This document shows positions 25,836-33,354 of a DNA stretch of 42,653 nt, in pieces. The position numbers and the translations under genes are program-made. The notes under the pieces were generated by a model, which made no database searches, was not told where the DNA came from, and saw only the letters and a list, made by a program, of their open reading frames with translations. This DNA is from Streptosporangiaceae bacterium. GTDB taxonomy: Bacteria > Actinomycetota > Actinomycetes > Streptosporangiales > Streptosporangiaceae. How positions within the stretch are numbered: the first letter of the stretch is position 1; the number at the start of each line of letters is the position of its first letter. Location: positions 1-42,653 of the forward strand of contig JAICUO010000005.1 of assembly GCA_025935815.1 (NCBI GenBank), in the 5' to 3' direction.

Positions 25836-26360
25836 GTGAACGCCAGCAACGCCGCCGCTCTCACTGTACATGTCATTCCGCCTCATCCGCTCGCGCCAGA
25901 CGATAGGTGGATGGCGTCGTTCCCGTTGCGCGCGTTCATGGAGTACGGCGCGTATCGGACCGCGCCCGGTTCCGCGCGCGGGCTGGTGCGGAATGCACTC
26001 GAGGAATGGCGGCTGGACGCATTCGAGGAAAAGGCGTCGCTGGTCGTAACGGAGCTGACGACCAATTCCGTCATCGCCACCGAGCAGGTCGCCTGGGAGG
26101 CTGGCCGGCCGCCGATCCGGCTGTGGCTGCTGGCCGGCCCGGACGGGGTGCTGGTGGCGGTGTGGGACGCGGTGACCACGTCCCCGCGGCAACGGGTTGC
26201 CGGTGACCTGGACGAAAATGGCCGGGGGCTAGGCATCGTGGACGCCTATTGCGCGCGCTGGGACTGCTACCGGCCGCCCGCCCCGTACGGCGGCAAGGTG
26301 ACCCGCGCCCTGATCAGCGACCCGCACACCGAAGGCAGCGAGCCCTACCGTGGGAGATGA
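25836..26360 (+). CDS. HATPase (anti-sigma/serine kinase-like) ATP-binding protein
   Basis: A 174-residue protein with the histidine-kinase-like ATPase fold seen in RsbW/SpoIIAB-type anti-sigma factors. The N box is VVTELTTNSV, the G1-like box is LLVAVWDA with surrounding residues, and the G2 box is ENGRGLGIVDAYCARWD. There is no sensor or phosphoacceptor domain. Actinomycetes carry dozens of these, often next to XRE/DUF397 pairs as here; most have no proven sigma partner. It starts at GTG 25836 with GGGGAAA upstream, divergent from the XRE gene. It overlaps or nearly touches the small Cys-rich gene downstream, suggesting an operon. Confidence 0.88.
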   Translation: MNASNAAALTVHVIPPHPLAPDDRWMASFPLRAFMEYGAYRTAPGSARGLVRNALEEWRLDAFEEKASLVVTELTTNSVIATEQVAWEAGRPPIRLWLLAGPDGVLVAVWDAVTTSPRQRVAGDLDENGRGLGIVDAYCARWDCYRPPAPYGGKVTRALISDPHTEGSEPYRGR

Positions 26361-26367
26361 GGACAAA

Positions 26368-26622
26368 ATGGCCAGCGCGTGCTGCACATGCGGCTTCAAC
26401 GAAGCCGGGGACGAGACGATCGATGATCACCTCGCTGAGGTATTCACGCCGGACGATGGGAAAGGACCCGACGGGACGGTGCATCTGGAATGGGATGTGG
26501 CACTTTCGTGCCAGTGCGGAGCTGGCGGGAGCGTCACCGAATTGGACGCCCATTTCCTCGCGGTGTTTACCCCGGCCGATCACGTGGGTCAGGACGGCGT
26601 AAGGCACGAGAGGGTCGGGTGA
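26368..26622 (+). CDS. Small cysteine-rich protein of unknown function
   Basis: An 84-residue protein starting at ATG 26368 (GAGGA 5 nt upstream); an in-frame GTG 26350 overlaps the ATPase gene. It has CCTCGF at the N-terminus and SCQCGAGG in the middle, which could make one zinc site. Around each Cys group the sequence is roughly repeated: DDHLAEVFTPDDGKGPDGTVH and DAHFLAVFTPADHVGQDGVRH, so the protein is an internal duplication of about 40 residues. I recognise no function. It lies 7 nt after the ATPase stop, so it is probably co-transcribed with it. Confidence 0.75.
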   Translation: MASACCTCGFNEAGDETIDDHLAEVFTPDDGKGPDGTVHLEWDVALSCQCGAGGSVTELDAHFLAVFTPADHVGQDGVRHERVG

Positions 26623-26651
26623 GATAAGTTCGGGAGGGGGCGGGGTGCGGC

Positions 26652-27824
26652 TTACGGCGTGCTCGACACTACCCACATGGAGAAGTACTGGGAGCCGCCG
26701 CCGTAGGCGTGGCCGAGGGCGGTGCGGGCGCCGGGCACCTGGTGGGCGCCGGCCTTGCCCATGACCTGCAGGGCCGCCTCGGCGAAGCGGAGCAGGCCGG
26801 AGGCGCCGATCGGGTTCGACGACAGGACCCCGCCCGACGGGTTGACCGGGATCCGGCCGCCGATCTCGGTCTCGCCCGCCTCGGTCAGCCGCCACCCCTC
26901 ACCGGGCGCGGCGAAGCCGAGGTTCTCCAGCCACATCGGCTCATACCAGGAGAACGGCACGTAGATCTCGGCCACGTCCACCTCATCGATGGGGGAGGTG
27001 ATCCCGGCCTTGCGCCACAGGTCGGCGGCGGCGGCCAGGCCGGCGGCGGGGTTCACCGGGTCCTTGCCCGCGAACATGGTCGGCTCGGTGCGCATCGCGG
27101 TGGCCCGGATCCAGGCGACCGGCCGTCCGCCGGCCTGCGATGCCTGCGCGGCGTCGGAGTCACCGATGATCACCGCGCACGCGCCGTCGGAGGACGGGCA
27201 GGTCTCGTCGTAGCGAACCGGGTCCCACAGCAGGGGAGAGGCGAGCACCTTCTCCAGCGTGATGTCGGCCTGCTGCAGGTGGGCAAAGGGATTGCGGGCG
27301 CCGTTGCGCCGGTCCTTGACGGCGACCATCGCCCCGATGTGCGACGGCGCGCCGCTGCGCCGGATGTAGGCGCGGATGTGCGGCGCGAAGTAGCCGCCGG
27401 CGCCCGCCACGACGGCGGTGCTGAACGGGTGCGCGATCGACAGCGCCCACATGGCGTTGGACTCCGACTGCTTCTCGAACGCCACCGCCAGCACCCGGCG
27501 GTGCACTCCCGCCTGCACCAGGTTAGCGGTGACGATCCCGGTCGCGCCGCCGACCGAGCCGGCGGTGTGCACCCGCAGCAGCGGCTTGCCGACCGCGCCG
27601 AGCGCGTCCGCCAGGTAGAGCTCGGGCATCATCACGCCCTCGAACAGGTCCGGGGCCTTGCCCACGACGACGGCGTCGATGTCGCTCATCGTGAGCCCGG
27701 CGTCCGCCAGCGCGCGGTCGACCGCCTCCCGGCACAGCCCGGCGATCGACACGTCGGTGCGCTTGGAGCGGTGCCGGGTCTGCCCGACGCCGAGAACCGC
27801 AGCTGCCACGGGTTGCCGGGTCAT
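26652..27824 (-). CDS. ltp3: Lipid-transfer protein/thiolase-like aldolase Ltp3
   Basis: A 390-residue thiolase-fold protein of the SCP2-thiolase/lipid-transfer type. Landmarks are GVGQTRHRSKR at the start, VHTAGSVGG, the Ser/Asp-rich CPSSDGACAV, AEIYVPFSWYE, and the end NPSGGVLSSNPIGASG...GHAYGGGSQYF. It lacks the classical catalytic Cys of degradative thiolases at the VHTAGS position. In mycobacteria and Rhodococcus, Ltp3 and Ltp4 cleave the C-24-branched sterol side chain by retro-aldol chemistry with DUF35 partners. Order (DUF35, ltp4, ltp3) matches Rv3521-Rv3523. The ATG overlaps the ltp4 stop (ATGA) and has its own GGAGG, so it could be made despite the stop in ltp4. Confidence 0.85.
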   Translation of the reverse strand: MTRQPVAAAVLGVGQTRHRSKRTDVSIAGLCREAVDRALADAGLTMSDIDAVVVGKAPDLFEGVMMPELYLADALGAVGKPLLRVHTAGSVGGATGIVTANLVQAGVHRRVLAVAFEKQSESNAMWALSIAHPFSTAVVAGAGGYFAPHIRAYIRRSGAPSHIGAMVAVKDRRNGARNPFAHLQQADITLEKVLASPLLWDPVRYDETCPSSDGACAVIIGDSDAAQASQAGGRPVAWIRATAMRTEPTMFAGKDPVNPAAGLAAAADLWRKAGITSPIDEVDVAEIYVPFSWYEPMWLENLGFAAPGEGWRLTEAGETEIGGRIPVNPSGGVLSSNPIGASGLLRFAEAALQVMGKAGAHQVPGARTALGHAYGGGSQYFSMWVVSSTP

Positions 27825-28861
27825 TGGGCCTCCATCGTGCACACCAGGTTCTGCTGCAGGAGCGGGCCGCTGGTCGCGTGCCCGAGCGCGCGGTCCGCGC
27901 GGCCGGTCATGATCGCCTGGGCCGCGCAGCCGAGGCGGGCCAGGCCGGCCGCGAACATCGGGTTGGCGACGAGGGCGCCGCCGGACGGGTTGACGTCGGT
28001 GGCGGCGCCGATTCCGAGCGCCTCCCGCAGGATGATCTCCTGGTGGGTGAAGGGCGCGTGCAGTTCGGCGACGTCGGGCATGGGCCCGTCTGGCGCTCCC
28101 AGGGGAGCGAGCGTCACCAGGTCGCGCGCGCCGAGCGCGGCCGACTCGGCCCGGTGCCCGAACCAGGTGATCCAGGCGGGCCGCTCGCACAGCTCGCGGG
28201 CGCGTTCAGCGCTGGCCAAGATCACGACGGCGGCGCCGTCGCCGACCGGGGCGCAGTCGTGCGCCCGCAGCGGGGCGGCGACCTAGGGGCGGGCGAGCAG
28301 GTCCTCGATCGCGACCTCGCCGGCGACCTGCGCGCTCGGGTTGGCCACGGCGGCCGCGCGGCTGCGCGCCGCGACCTGGGCCATGTCCTTCTCGGTCCAG
28401 CGGCCCGCCTCGATGCCGAGCCGGGCCTGCAGCGCCGCGACCGACACCGAGTCCGGCCACAGCGGCGCCAGGAGGTAGGGGTCAAGCTGCAGCGCGAGGA
28501 CCCTGCGGAGCTCAGCCCCCGAGGCCTTGCCGAACCCGTAGGCGAGCGCGATGTCGGCCTCGCCGGTGAGGATCTTCACCCACGCCTCGTACAGCGCCCA
28601 GGCGCCGTCCATCTCCACGTGGGACTCCATGATCGGGGGGACGGCGCCGATCGCGTCGACCGCCTGCACGAAGGAGAACGCCCGCCCGGCCAGGTAGTCC
28701 GAGGATCCCGAGCACCAGAAGCCGATGTCGGCGCGGGTCAGGCCGGTCTGCGCGTACACCTCGCCGAAGATGGGCACCAGCATCTCCACGCCGCTGGTCG
28801 TCGAGTCGTCGCGGACCATGACCTGGGACTGGGCGAAGGCGACGATGGCTACTTCTGTCAA
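27821..28861 (-). pseudogene. ltp4: Ltp4-like thiolase/aldolase interrupted by one in-frame TAG
   Basis: A full-length thiolase-fold Ltp of 346 codons would run from TTG 28861 (overlapping the DUF35 stop, TTGA) to 27821. A TAG at 28283-28285 (codon 193) interrupts it in the same frame: ...EDLLARP-stop-VAAPLRAHDCAP. No other disruption is seen, and the region after the stop keeps coding character (DGAAVVILA, AELHAPFTHQE, NPSGGALVANP). Tyr (TAC) is the expected residue from relatives (PYVA), so one C-to-G change explains it. Ltp4 works with Ltp3 on C-24-branched side chains. The frame may be a recent pseudogene or a base-call error; re-initiation at GTG 28225 could give only a C-terminal fragment. 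Confidence 0.82.
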
Positions 28862-29937
28862 AGGTGCCTCGCATAGGACTCGTAGGGGGCGTCCGGCTCG
28901 CCGGAGGGGGTGAAGTGGCTGATGGTGTCGGCATGCCGCGCCCACTCGGCGCGCGGGCGCCAGGCGGCCCGCACCCGCATGCCCATGTGCACGTCGGCGG
29001 GGTCGCAGCCGAGGATCAGGTGCTGGAACGCGATGTCGGCGCCGTCGAGCAGCACCGCCGCCGCCACGTACGGCGGCGTCACCTGCTGCCCGGGGTAGCC
29101 CACGTTCACCACGGAGAACGTGGTGATGGTCCCGGTGTCCGGGAGCTCGACCTCGGTGTCGGTGGGCACCCCGTCGGCCGGGCAGGTCCCTCGCGACGGG
29201 ATGTACACCTGCCCGCACGCCGGGCACCGCTGGCCCAGCAGGCGCCCCTCGGCCAGGCCGCGCAGGTAGGCGCTCTCGGCGGGCGAGGCGGTGTGCAGGT
29301 AGCGCAGCCGCACCGGGGTGATGGTCATCGTGACGGGGGCAGTGCCGTCCGCGACAGCGTCGGGCGCAGTGTCCACGACGGCTGGGTCCACGGCGGCTGG
29401 GTCCACGGCGGCCGGCGCGGGCGCGTCGGGAGCGAAGCAGGTGATGTCGCGGATGCTGCCGACGCGGTCCGGTGCCCAGCGCGGCCACACGCGCATCCCG
29501 GTCCGCAGCCCGGCCGGCCCGGCCGGGCCGGGGTCGACCGCGTGCAGCATCGCGGTGTCGGCGCCGTCCAGCCGGATGAGCGCCCACCCGAACGGCCGGT
29601 TAAGGGGCTGGCCGTCCAGCGGCTCGGGCAGCCACGTCCAGCTGACCACGGTCCCGGCCGGGCCGACCTCGAAGAGTTCGCCCGGCGGGCTGGCCGTCAC
29701 CGGGTCGTACTCGAACGGGGGCGCGTGCACCCGGCCATCGGCGGCGCGCGCCCCGAGGATGCGCTGATCGCGCAGCCCGGTCATGAACTGGCCGAGCACC
29801 GGGCCGAGCGACCGCGTGTAGTCGAACGCGATCTCCATCGACGCGCGCAGTGCTGATGCGCGCAGTGCTGATGCGCGCAGTGCGGGCGCGGGCAGTGCGG
29901 GCGCGGGCAGGGAGGGTGCGGGTGGCGTGTCACTCAC
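28858..29937 (-). CDS. Double DUF35 (OB-fold) partner of Ltp enzymes, Rv3521-like
   Basis: A 359-residue protein with two DUF35 OB-fold units. The first (about residues 40-170) lacks cysteines; the second (about 215-345) has a zinc ribbon CPAC...TCPAD, with Asp in place of the fourth Cys. Its AGTVVSWTW and GTITTFSVVN strands and the TAMLHAVDPG and DIAFQHLILG segments are typical. DUF35 proteins form complexes with thiolase-like Ltp proteins and supply hydratase or scaffold function in steroid side-chain cleavage. N-terminal residues 7-32 and the inter-domain linker are built from 5-residue repeats. GTG 29937 is just downstream of a KstR-like operator with no room for a ribosome-binding site; a Met at residue 34 is a later possible start. 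Confidence 0.85.
   Translation of the reverse strand: MSDTPPAPSLPAPALPAPALRASALRASALRASMEIAFDYTRSLGPVLGQFMTGLRDQRILGARAADGRVHAPPFEYDPVTASPPGELFEVGPAGTVVSWTWLPEPLDGQPLNRPFGWALIRLDGADTAMLHAVDPGPAGPAGLRTGMRVWPRWAPDRVGSIRDITCFAPDAPAPAAVDPAAVDPAVVDTAPDAVADGTAPVTMTITPVRLRYLHTASPAESAYLRGLAEGRLLGQRCPACGQVYIPSRGTCPADGVPTDTEVELPDTGTITTFSVVNVGYPGQQVTPPYVAAAVLLDGADIAFQHLILGCDPADVHMGMRVRAAWRPRAEWARHADTISHFTPSGEPDAPYESYARHL
29367..29411 (-). repeat. 3 x 15-bp in-frame repeat in DUF35 linker
   Basis: Units at 29367-29381, 29382-29396 and 29397-29411; the last two are identical (ctgggtccacggcgg on the plus strand). They encode PAAVD-PAAVD-PAVVD-like repeats between the two OB domains. Confidence 0.9.
29843..29917 (-). 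repeat. 5 x 15-bp in-frame repeat at the DUF35 N-terminus
   Basis: Five 15-bp units from 29843 to 29917. The first two are identical (gcgcgcagtgctgat on the plus strand) and the others diverge progressively. They encode ALRAS, ALRAS, ALRAS, ALPAP and LPAP-type pentapeptides ahead of the first OB domain. Confidence 0.9.
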
Positions 29938-29947
29938 CGGGCCATTG

Positions 29948-29961
29948 TAGAACGTGTTCTA
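29948..29961. promoter_or_regulatory. KstR-like operator for the DUF35-ltp4-ltp3 operon
   Basis: TAGAACGTGTTCTA has two perfect 6-bp arms (TAGAAC/GTTCTA) around a GT spacer, an ideal match to the known KstR consensus. It ends 10 nt from the GTG of the DUF35 gene, so the transcript is probably nearly leaderless and directly blocked by the repressor. Confidence 0.85.
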
Positions 29962-29983
29962 GTTCATGGATACTTGTCGCAGG

Positions 29984-29999
29984 CTAGAACGCGTTCTAG
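29984..29999. promoter_or_regulatory. KstR-like operator for the acyl-CoA synthetase gene
   Basis: CTAGAACGCGTTCTAG is a perfect 16-bp palindrome matching the KstR consensus. It ends 10 nt before GTG 30010. Because it would otherwise lie inside the coding region, it rules out the TTG at 29974 as a likely start. Confidence 0.88.
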
Positions 30000-30009
30000 A
30001 TTGGGCGTC

Positions 30010-31557
30010 GTGGCGGACAACGGGTTGTGGAAGATCGCGGCGGCCGACCCCGACCGCGTCGCGGTGATCGAGCCGGACGGCAGCCCGGTCAGCTACGCCG
30101 AGCTGGCCGCTCGCGCGGACCGGATCGGCCGGGGCCTGCAGGCGCTCGGACTGCGCCCGGGCGACGCCGTCGCCGGGATGCTGCCCAACGGCGGCGACGC
30201 CCTCGCGCTGTTCTTCGCCGCGCTGGAGACGGGCCTGTACGTGGTCCCGGTGAACTGGCACCTGGCCGCGGCCGAGGTCGCCTACATCCTCGGCGACAGC
30301 GCCAGCAAGGCGTTCATCGCCCACGAGCGGTTCGCTGACGTCGCGATGGCCGCCGCCGACCAGGCCAGCATCCGTTCCGGCGCCAGGTTCGCGAGGGGCG
30401 AGGTCCCCGGCTTCGTTGCGCTGGATGATCTGGGGGCGGACAGCACGGGCCGGCCGGGGGAGCGGCAAACTGGCGCCCCGATGGTGTACACCTCGGGCAC
30501 CACGGGCCGCCCCAAGGGCGTCCGCCGGGCGCTCACCGGCGACGACCCCGACGTCGTCCCGCTGGCCGGCGTGGGGTTCTTCGGCCTGTTCGGGCTGGTG
30601 CCATTCGATGATCACGTGCACCTGTGCTGCTCGCCGCTTTACCACACGGCGGTGCTGAACTTCGCGACCATCTCCATCCAGCTCGGCCATCCCGCGGTCT
30701 TGATGGACCGCTTCGACGCCGAGACCATGCTGGCGCTGATCGAACGGCACCGGGTCACCCACACCCACATGGTGCCGACGCACTTCCGGCGGCTGCTCAC
30801 GCTGCCGGAGGAGACCCGCGCCAAGTATGACGTGAGCTCGATGCGCAACGCGATCCACGGCGCGGCCCCGTGCCCGCAGGAGGTCAAGCGGCGGATGCTG
30901 GAGTGGTGGGGGCCGGTGGTGACCGAGTACTACGCGGCCTCCGAGGGCGGCGGGACCCTGATCACCGGGGCCGAGTGGCTGGCGCACCCCGGATCGGTCG
31001 GCCGGCCGTGGTCGTACTCGCAGGTGCTGGTGCTCGACGAGAACGGCGAAGACGTGCCGACGGGGGAACCGGGGCTGGTCTACATGCGGATGGGCGCCTC
31101 GACCTTCGACTACTACCAGGACCAGGAGAAGACCCTGGCCTCGCGCGCCCGGGGCATGTTCACCGTCGGGGACATCGGCTACCTCGACGCCGACGGCTAC
31201 CTCTACCTCTGCGACCGCAAGTCAGACATGATCATCACCGGCGGCGTCAACGTCTACCCGGCGGAGATCGAATCCGAGCTGGCCTGCCACCCGGCGGTCG
31301 GCGACGTGGCGGTCTTCGGCATCCCGCACCCCGACTGGGGCGAGGAGATCAAGGCCGTGGTGCAGCCCGCCGAGGGGATCACCGCGGGCCCGGAGCTGAC
31401 GGTCGAGCTGCTGGGCTTCCTGGCCGGGCGGATCGCCCGGTTCAAGATGCCGGCGAGCATCGACTACGCCGAGGAGCTGCCTCGGGAGTCCAACGGCAAG
31501 CTGTACAAGCGCCGGCTGCGCGACCCCTACTGGGCCGGGCACGACAAGGCGATCTGA
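30010..31557 (+). CDS. AMP-forming acyl-CoA synthetase, KstR-controlled
   Basis: A 515-residue ANL-superfamily acyl-CoA synthetase that activates a carboxylic acid to its CoA ester with ATP. The P-loop is YTSGTTGRPKG, the A5 region is EYYAASEGGG, the A8 hinge YLYLCDRKSDMI leads into GGVNVYPAEIE, and the catalytic Lys is in ESNGKLYKR. A perfect KstR-like palindrome directly upstream makes it part of the sterol regulon, so its substrate is probably a steroid side-chain or ring-derived acid. It is not the FadD19 orthologue, which is at 33355. I chose GTG 30010; the TTG at 29974 would put the operator inside the gene. Which numbered FadD it matches I cannot tell. Confidence 0.87.
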   Translation: MADNGLWKIAAADPDRVAVIEPDGSPVSYAELAARADRIGRGLQALGLRPGDAVAGMLPNGGDALALFFAALETGLYVVPVNWHLAAAEVAYILGDSASKAFIAHERFADVAMAAADQASIRSGARFARGEVPGFVALDDLGADSTGRPGERQTGAPMVYTSGTTGRPKGVRRALTGDDPDVVPLAGVGFFGLFGLVPFDDHVHLCCSPLYHTAVLNFATISIQLGHPAVLMDRFDAETMLALIERHRVTHTHMVPTHFRRLLTLPEETRAKYDVSSMRNAIHGAAPCPQEVKRRMLEWWGPVVTEYYAASEGGGTLITGAEWLAHPGSVGRPWSYSQVLVLDENGEDVPTGEPGLVYMRMGASTFDYYQDQEKTLASRARGMFTVGDIGYLDADGYLYLCDRKSDMIITGGVNVYPAEIESELACHPAVGDVAVFGIPHPDWGEEIKAVVQPAEGITAGPELTVELLGFLAGRIARFKMPASIDYAEELPRESNGKLYKRRLRDPYWAGHDKAI

Positions 31558-31625
31558 GCGCTAGCGATCAGGCGGTCCGGCGCGAGTCCGGCCCTGCGGG
31601 GCAGTGGCGCATAACCACCTGCCGC

Positions 31626-32423
31626 TTAGTGGTGACCGCCCGTCGCGCCGCCGTGCCCGGCGTCGGTGGCCGCGTGGACGGCCGCCTGGGTGGCGGCGTC
31701 GACGGCCGCGCTGACCGCCGCGTCGGTGGCGGCGCTGACCGCCGCGTCGGTGGCGGCGCGGGTGGCCGCGTCTACGGCAGCCCTGGTGGCGGCGTCGGTG
31801 GCGGCGTGCAGGGCGGCACCCGACGCGTCGGCGGCGGCCACGGCCCGCGTCACCTCAGCGGCGCCCCGCTCGCGCTTGGCGGCCTCCTGCAGCCGCTTGC
31901 GGGCCGCCGCGCCGGCCCGGCCGCGGAAGGCCACGCGAGCCGCGTCGATCGCGGTGGCCAGCCCGGCCAGTGCCGCCTGCTCATTGCTGACCGCGCCAGT
32001 GCTCGCGGCCACGGCCTCCAGCCGGGCACGCGCCTGCGCCGCTCGCGCGGTGTCCAGGACCGCCCACCGGGTCACCGGGAAGAGCCCGAGCGCCTTGCGG
32101 CGGTGCGCGCGGACGGTCCCGGTGGCCTCCATGCGGGCCAGGTAGCGCCCGACGAGCCCGGGGCGATGGCGCGCGACCCAGGCCTTCGCGGTCGGCCCCC
32201 GGCGGCCGCCGGTCATGCTGGCCAGGGCCTCGTCCAGCAGCGGGTCACCGGTCGGCGCGGTGTCAAGGACCACGATCCGGCCGCGCGCGATGTCGACCCG
32301 GCGGGCGGCGGCGAGCCGGACGAGCTCGGACCCGGCTATGCCGAACCGGAGCTTGGGGAGAATGGGCAGTGCCCCGTCGGGGCGCGCGGCCAGCAGGAGG
32401 AGATCCTCGCTAAGCTCGTCCAT
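31626..32423 (-). CDS. GPP34-domain protein with Ala-rich tetrapeptide tail
   Basis: A 265-residue protein of the GPP34 (GOLPH3-like) family: LSEDLLLLAARPDG at the start, LRFGIAGSELVRLAAARRV, GRIVVLDTAPTGDPLLDEAL and AKAWVARHRPGL are the typical family helices. Eukaryotic GOLPH3 binds phosphatidylinositol-4-phosphate; actinomycete homologues are common but uncharacterised. The C-terminus adds twelve tandem tetrapeptides xAA(T/V), such as DAAT, RAAV, SAAT, ending in a Gly/His tail. ATG 32423 starts the family domain; the frame is open a little further. It lies between two sterol genes on the minus strand without a KstR-like site of its own, 82 nt after echA19. Confidence 0.85.
   Translation of the reverse strand: MDELSEDLLLLAARPDGALPILPKLRFGIAGSELVRLAAARRVDIARGRIVVLDTAPTGDPLLDEALASMTGGRRGPTAKAWVARHRPGLVGRYLARMEATGTVRAHRRKALGLFPVTRWAVLDTARAAQARARLEAVAASTGAVSNEQAALAGLATAIDAARVAFRGRAGAAARKRLQEAAKRERGAAEVTRAVAAADASGAALHAATDAATRAAVDAATRAATDAAVSAATDAAVSAAVDAATQAAVHAATDAGHGGATGGHH
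31665..31808 (-). repeat. 12-bp tandem repeat array encoding twelve xAA(T/V) units
   Basis: Twelve consecutive 12-bp units encode, in order, HAAT DAAT RAAV DAAT RAAT DAAV SAAT DAAV SAAV DAAT QAAV HAAT. Every other unit mostly begins with Asp. The array forms the C-terminal tail of the GPP34 protein. Confidence 0.9.
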
Positions 32424-32505
32424 GGTCACGACGATATCCAATCCCGCGCCTCGCCTTGGCCCCAAAGTTTTCGGGGATCAAATCGGGCATTCGCGGGGGC
32501 GGGCG

Positions 32506-33291
32506 CTAGGCGTCGCGGAAATGGGGCGGGCGCTTCTCGGTGAACGCGCGGGGGCCTTCCTTGGCGTCGTCGCTGGCGAACACCATGGCGCCGATCTTGG
32601 CCTCGATCGCGAACGCGTCGTTTTCGGCCATGCCCTCGGTCTCCCGCATCGCGCGCAGGATGCCGCGCACCGCGACCGGGCCGTTGGCGGCGATCACCCC
32701 GGCGATCTCCAGCGCCTTGGCCAGGGCCTGCCCGTCCGGCACGACGTGGCCGATCAGCCCCATCGCGGCGGCCTCGGCGGCGCGGATGTGCCGCCCGGTC
32801 AGCAGCAGGTCGGCGGCCAGCGTGTAAGGAATCTGCCGGGGCAGGCGGACCGCCGAGCCGCCGAGCGGGAACAGGCCCCAGCGGGCCTCGGAGACGCCGA
32901 ACCGCGCGCTCTCGCCGGCCACCCGGATGTCGCAGGCCTGCAGGATCTCGGTGCCGCCGGCCACGGCCGGCCCCTCCACGGCGGCGATCAGCGGCTTGGT
33001 CAGGCGGCGCCCCTTCAGCAGCGGCTCGATGACCGACAGGTCGAGGTCATCCATCTTGGCGCCAGGGTGGTCGCTGGTCATGGCCTTCAGGTCGGCGCCC
33101 GCGCAGAACGCGCCGCCCGCGCCGGTCAGCACGCACACCCGGATGCCGGGGTCGGCGTCGACCTCGTCCCAGGCCCGGCGCAGCAGCGCCAGCATCTGGC
33201 CGCTGAGCGCGTTGCGGGCCTGCGGGCGGTTCATCGTGACGATCAGGACGTGCCCGCGCCGCTCGGTGAGCAGGTGTGGCTCCTCGGACAT
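32506..33291 (-). CDS. echA19: Steroid enoyl-CoA hydratase EchA19
   Basis: A 261-residue crotonase-fold hydratase that adds water to the 2-enoyl-CoA formed from the sterol side chain. Visible are [12 protein letters not shown], the oxyanion segment [11 protein letters not shown], the Glu-bearing [11 protein letters not shown], and [14 protein letters not shown] with the second candidate catalytic Glu. In M. tuberculosis EchA19 (Rv3516) is divergent from FadD19 (Rv3515c), exactly as here. The minus-strand frame is open far upstream through fadD19, but that is an antisense artefact: ATG 33291 begins the family domain and the shared operator lies just beyond it. The gene is probably repressed by KstR. 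Confidence 0.88.
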   Translation of the reverse strand: MSEEPHLLTERRGHVLIVTMNRPQARNALSGQMLALLRRAWDEVDADPGIRVCVLTGAGGAFCAGADLKAMTSDHPGAKMDDLDLSVIEPLLKGRRLTKPLIAAVEGPAVAGGTEILQACDIRVAGESARFGVSEARWGLFPLGGSAVRLPRQIPYTLAADLLLTGRHIRAAEAAAMGLIGHVVPDGQALAKALEIAGVIAANGPVAVRGILRAMRETEGMAENDAFAIEAKIGAMVFASDDAKEGPRAFTEKRPPHFRDA

Positions 33292-33330
33292 TTCCCGCCC
33301 TTCGGTTACGGATCGGCTCTTGCCGAAGAC

Positions 33331-33344
33331 AGTAACACGTTCTA
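33331..33344. promoter_or_regulatory. KstR-like operator between echA19 and fadD19
   Basis: AGTAACACGTTCTA keeps the AACnnGTT core and a perfect right half (GTTCTA), with a degenerate left half. It ends 10 nt before the fadD19 ATG, the same spacing as at 29999/30010, and lies 39 nt from the echA19 start. Confidence 0.7.
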
Positions 33345-33354
33345 GTTTCTTGCC

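Noticed and set aside
28283-28285. TAG as a recoded amino acid (pyrrolysine) in ltp4
   Set aside because: No pyrrolysine machinery is visible and other genes here end in TAG; mutation or sequencing error is simpler.
26709-28876. Long plus-strand frames opposite ltp3 and ltp4
   Set aside because: Antisense shadows rich in Gly, Arg and His; the minus strand carries thiolase-fold genes with overlapping starts and stops.
29974-30009. TTG 29974 as start of the acyl-CoA synthetase
   Set aside because: It would place a perfect 16-bp operator palindrome within the coding region; GTG 30010 begins the family domain.
31665-31808. Possible CRISPR or satellite array
   Set aside because: Period is 12 bp, in frame, without spacers; it encodes a protein tail.
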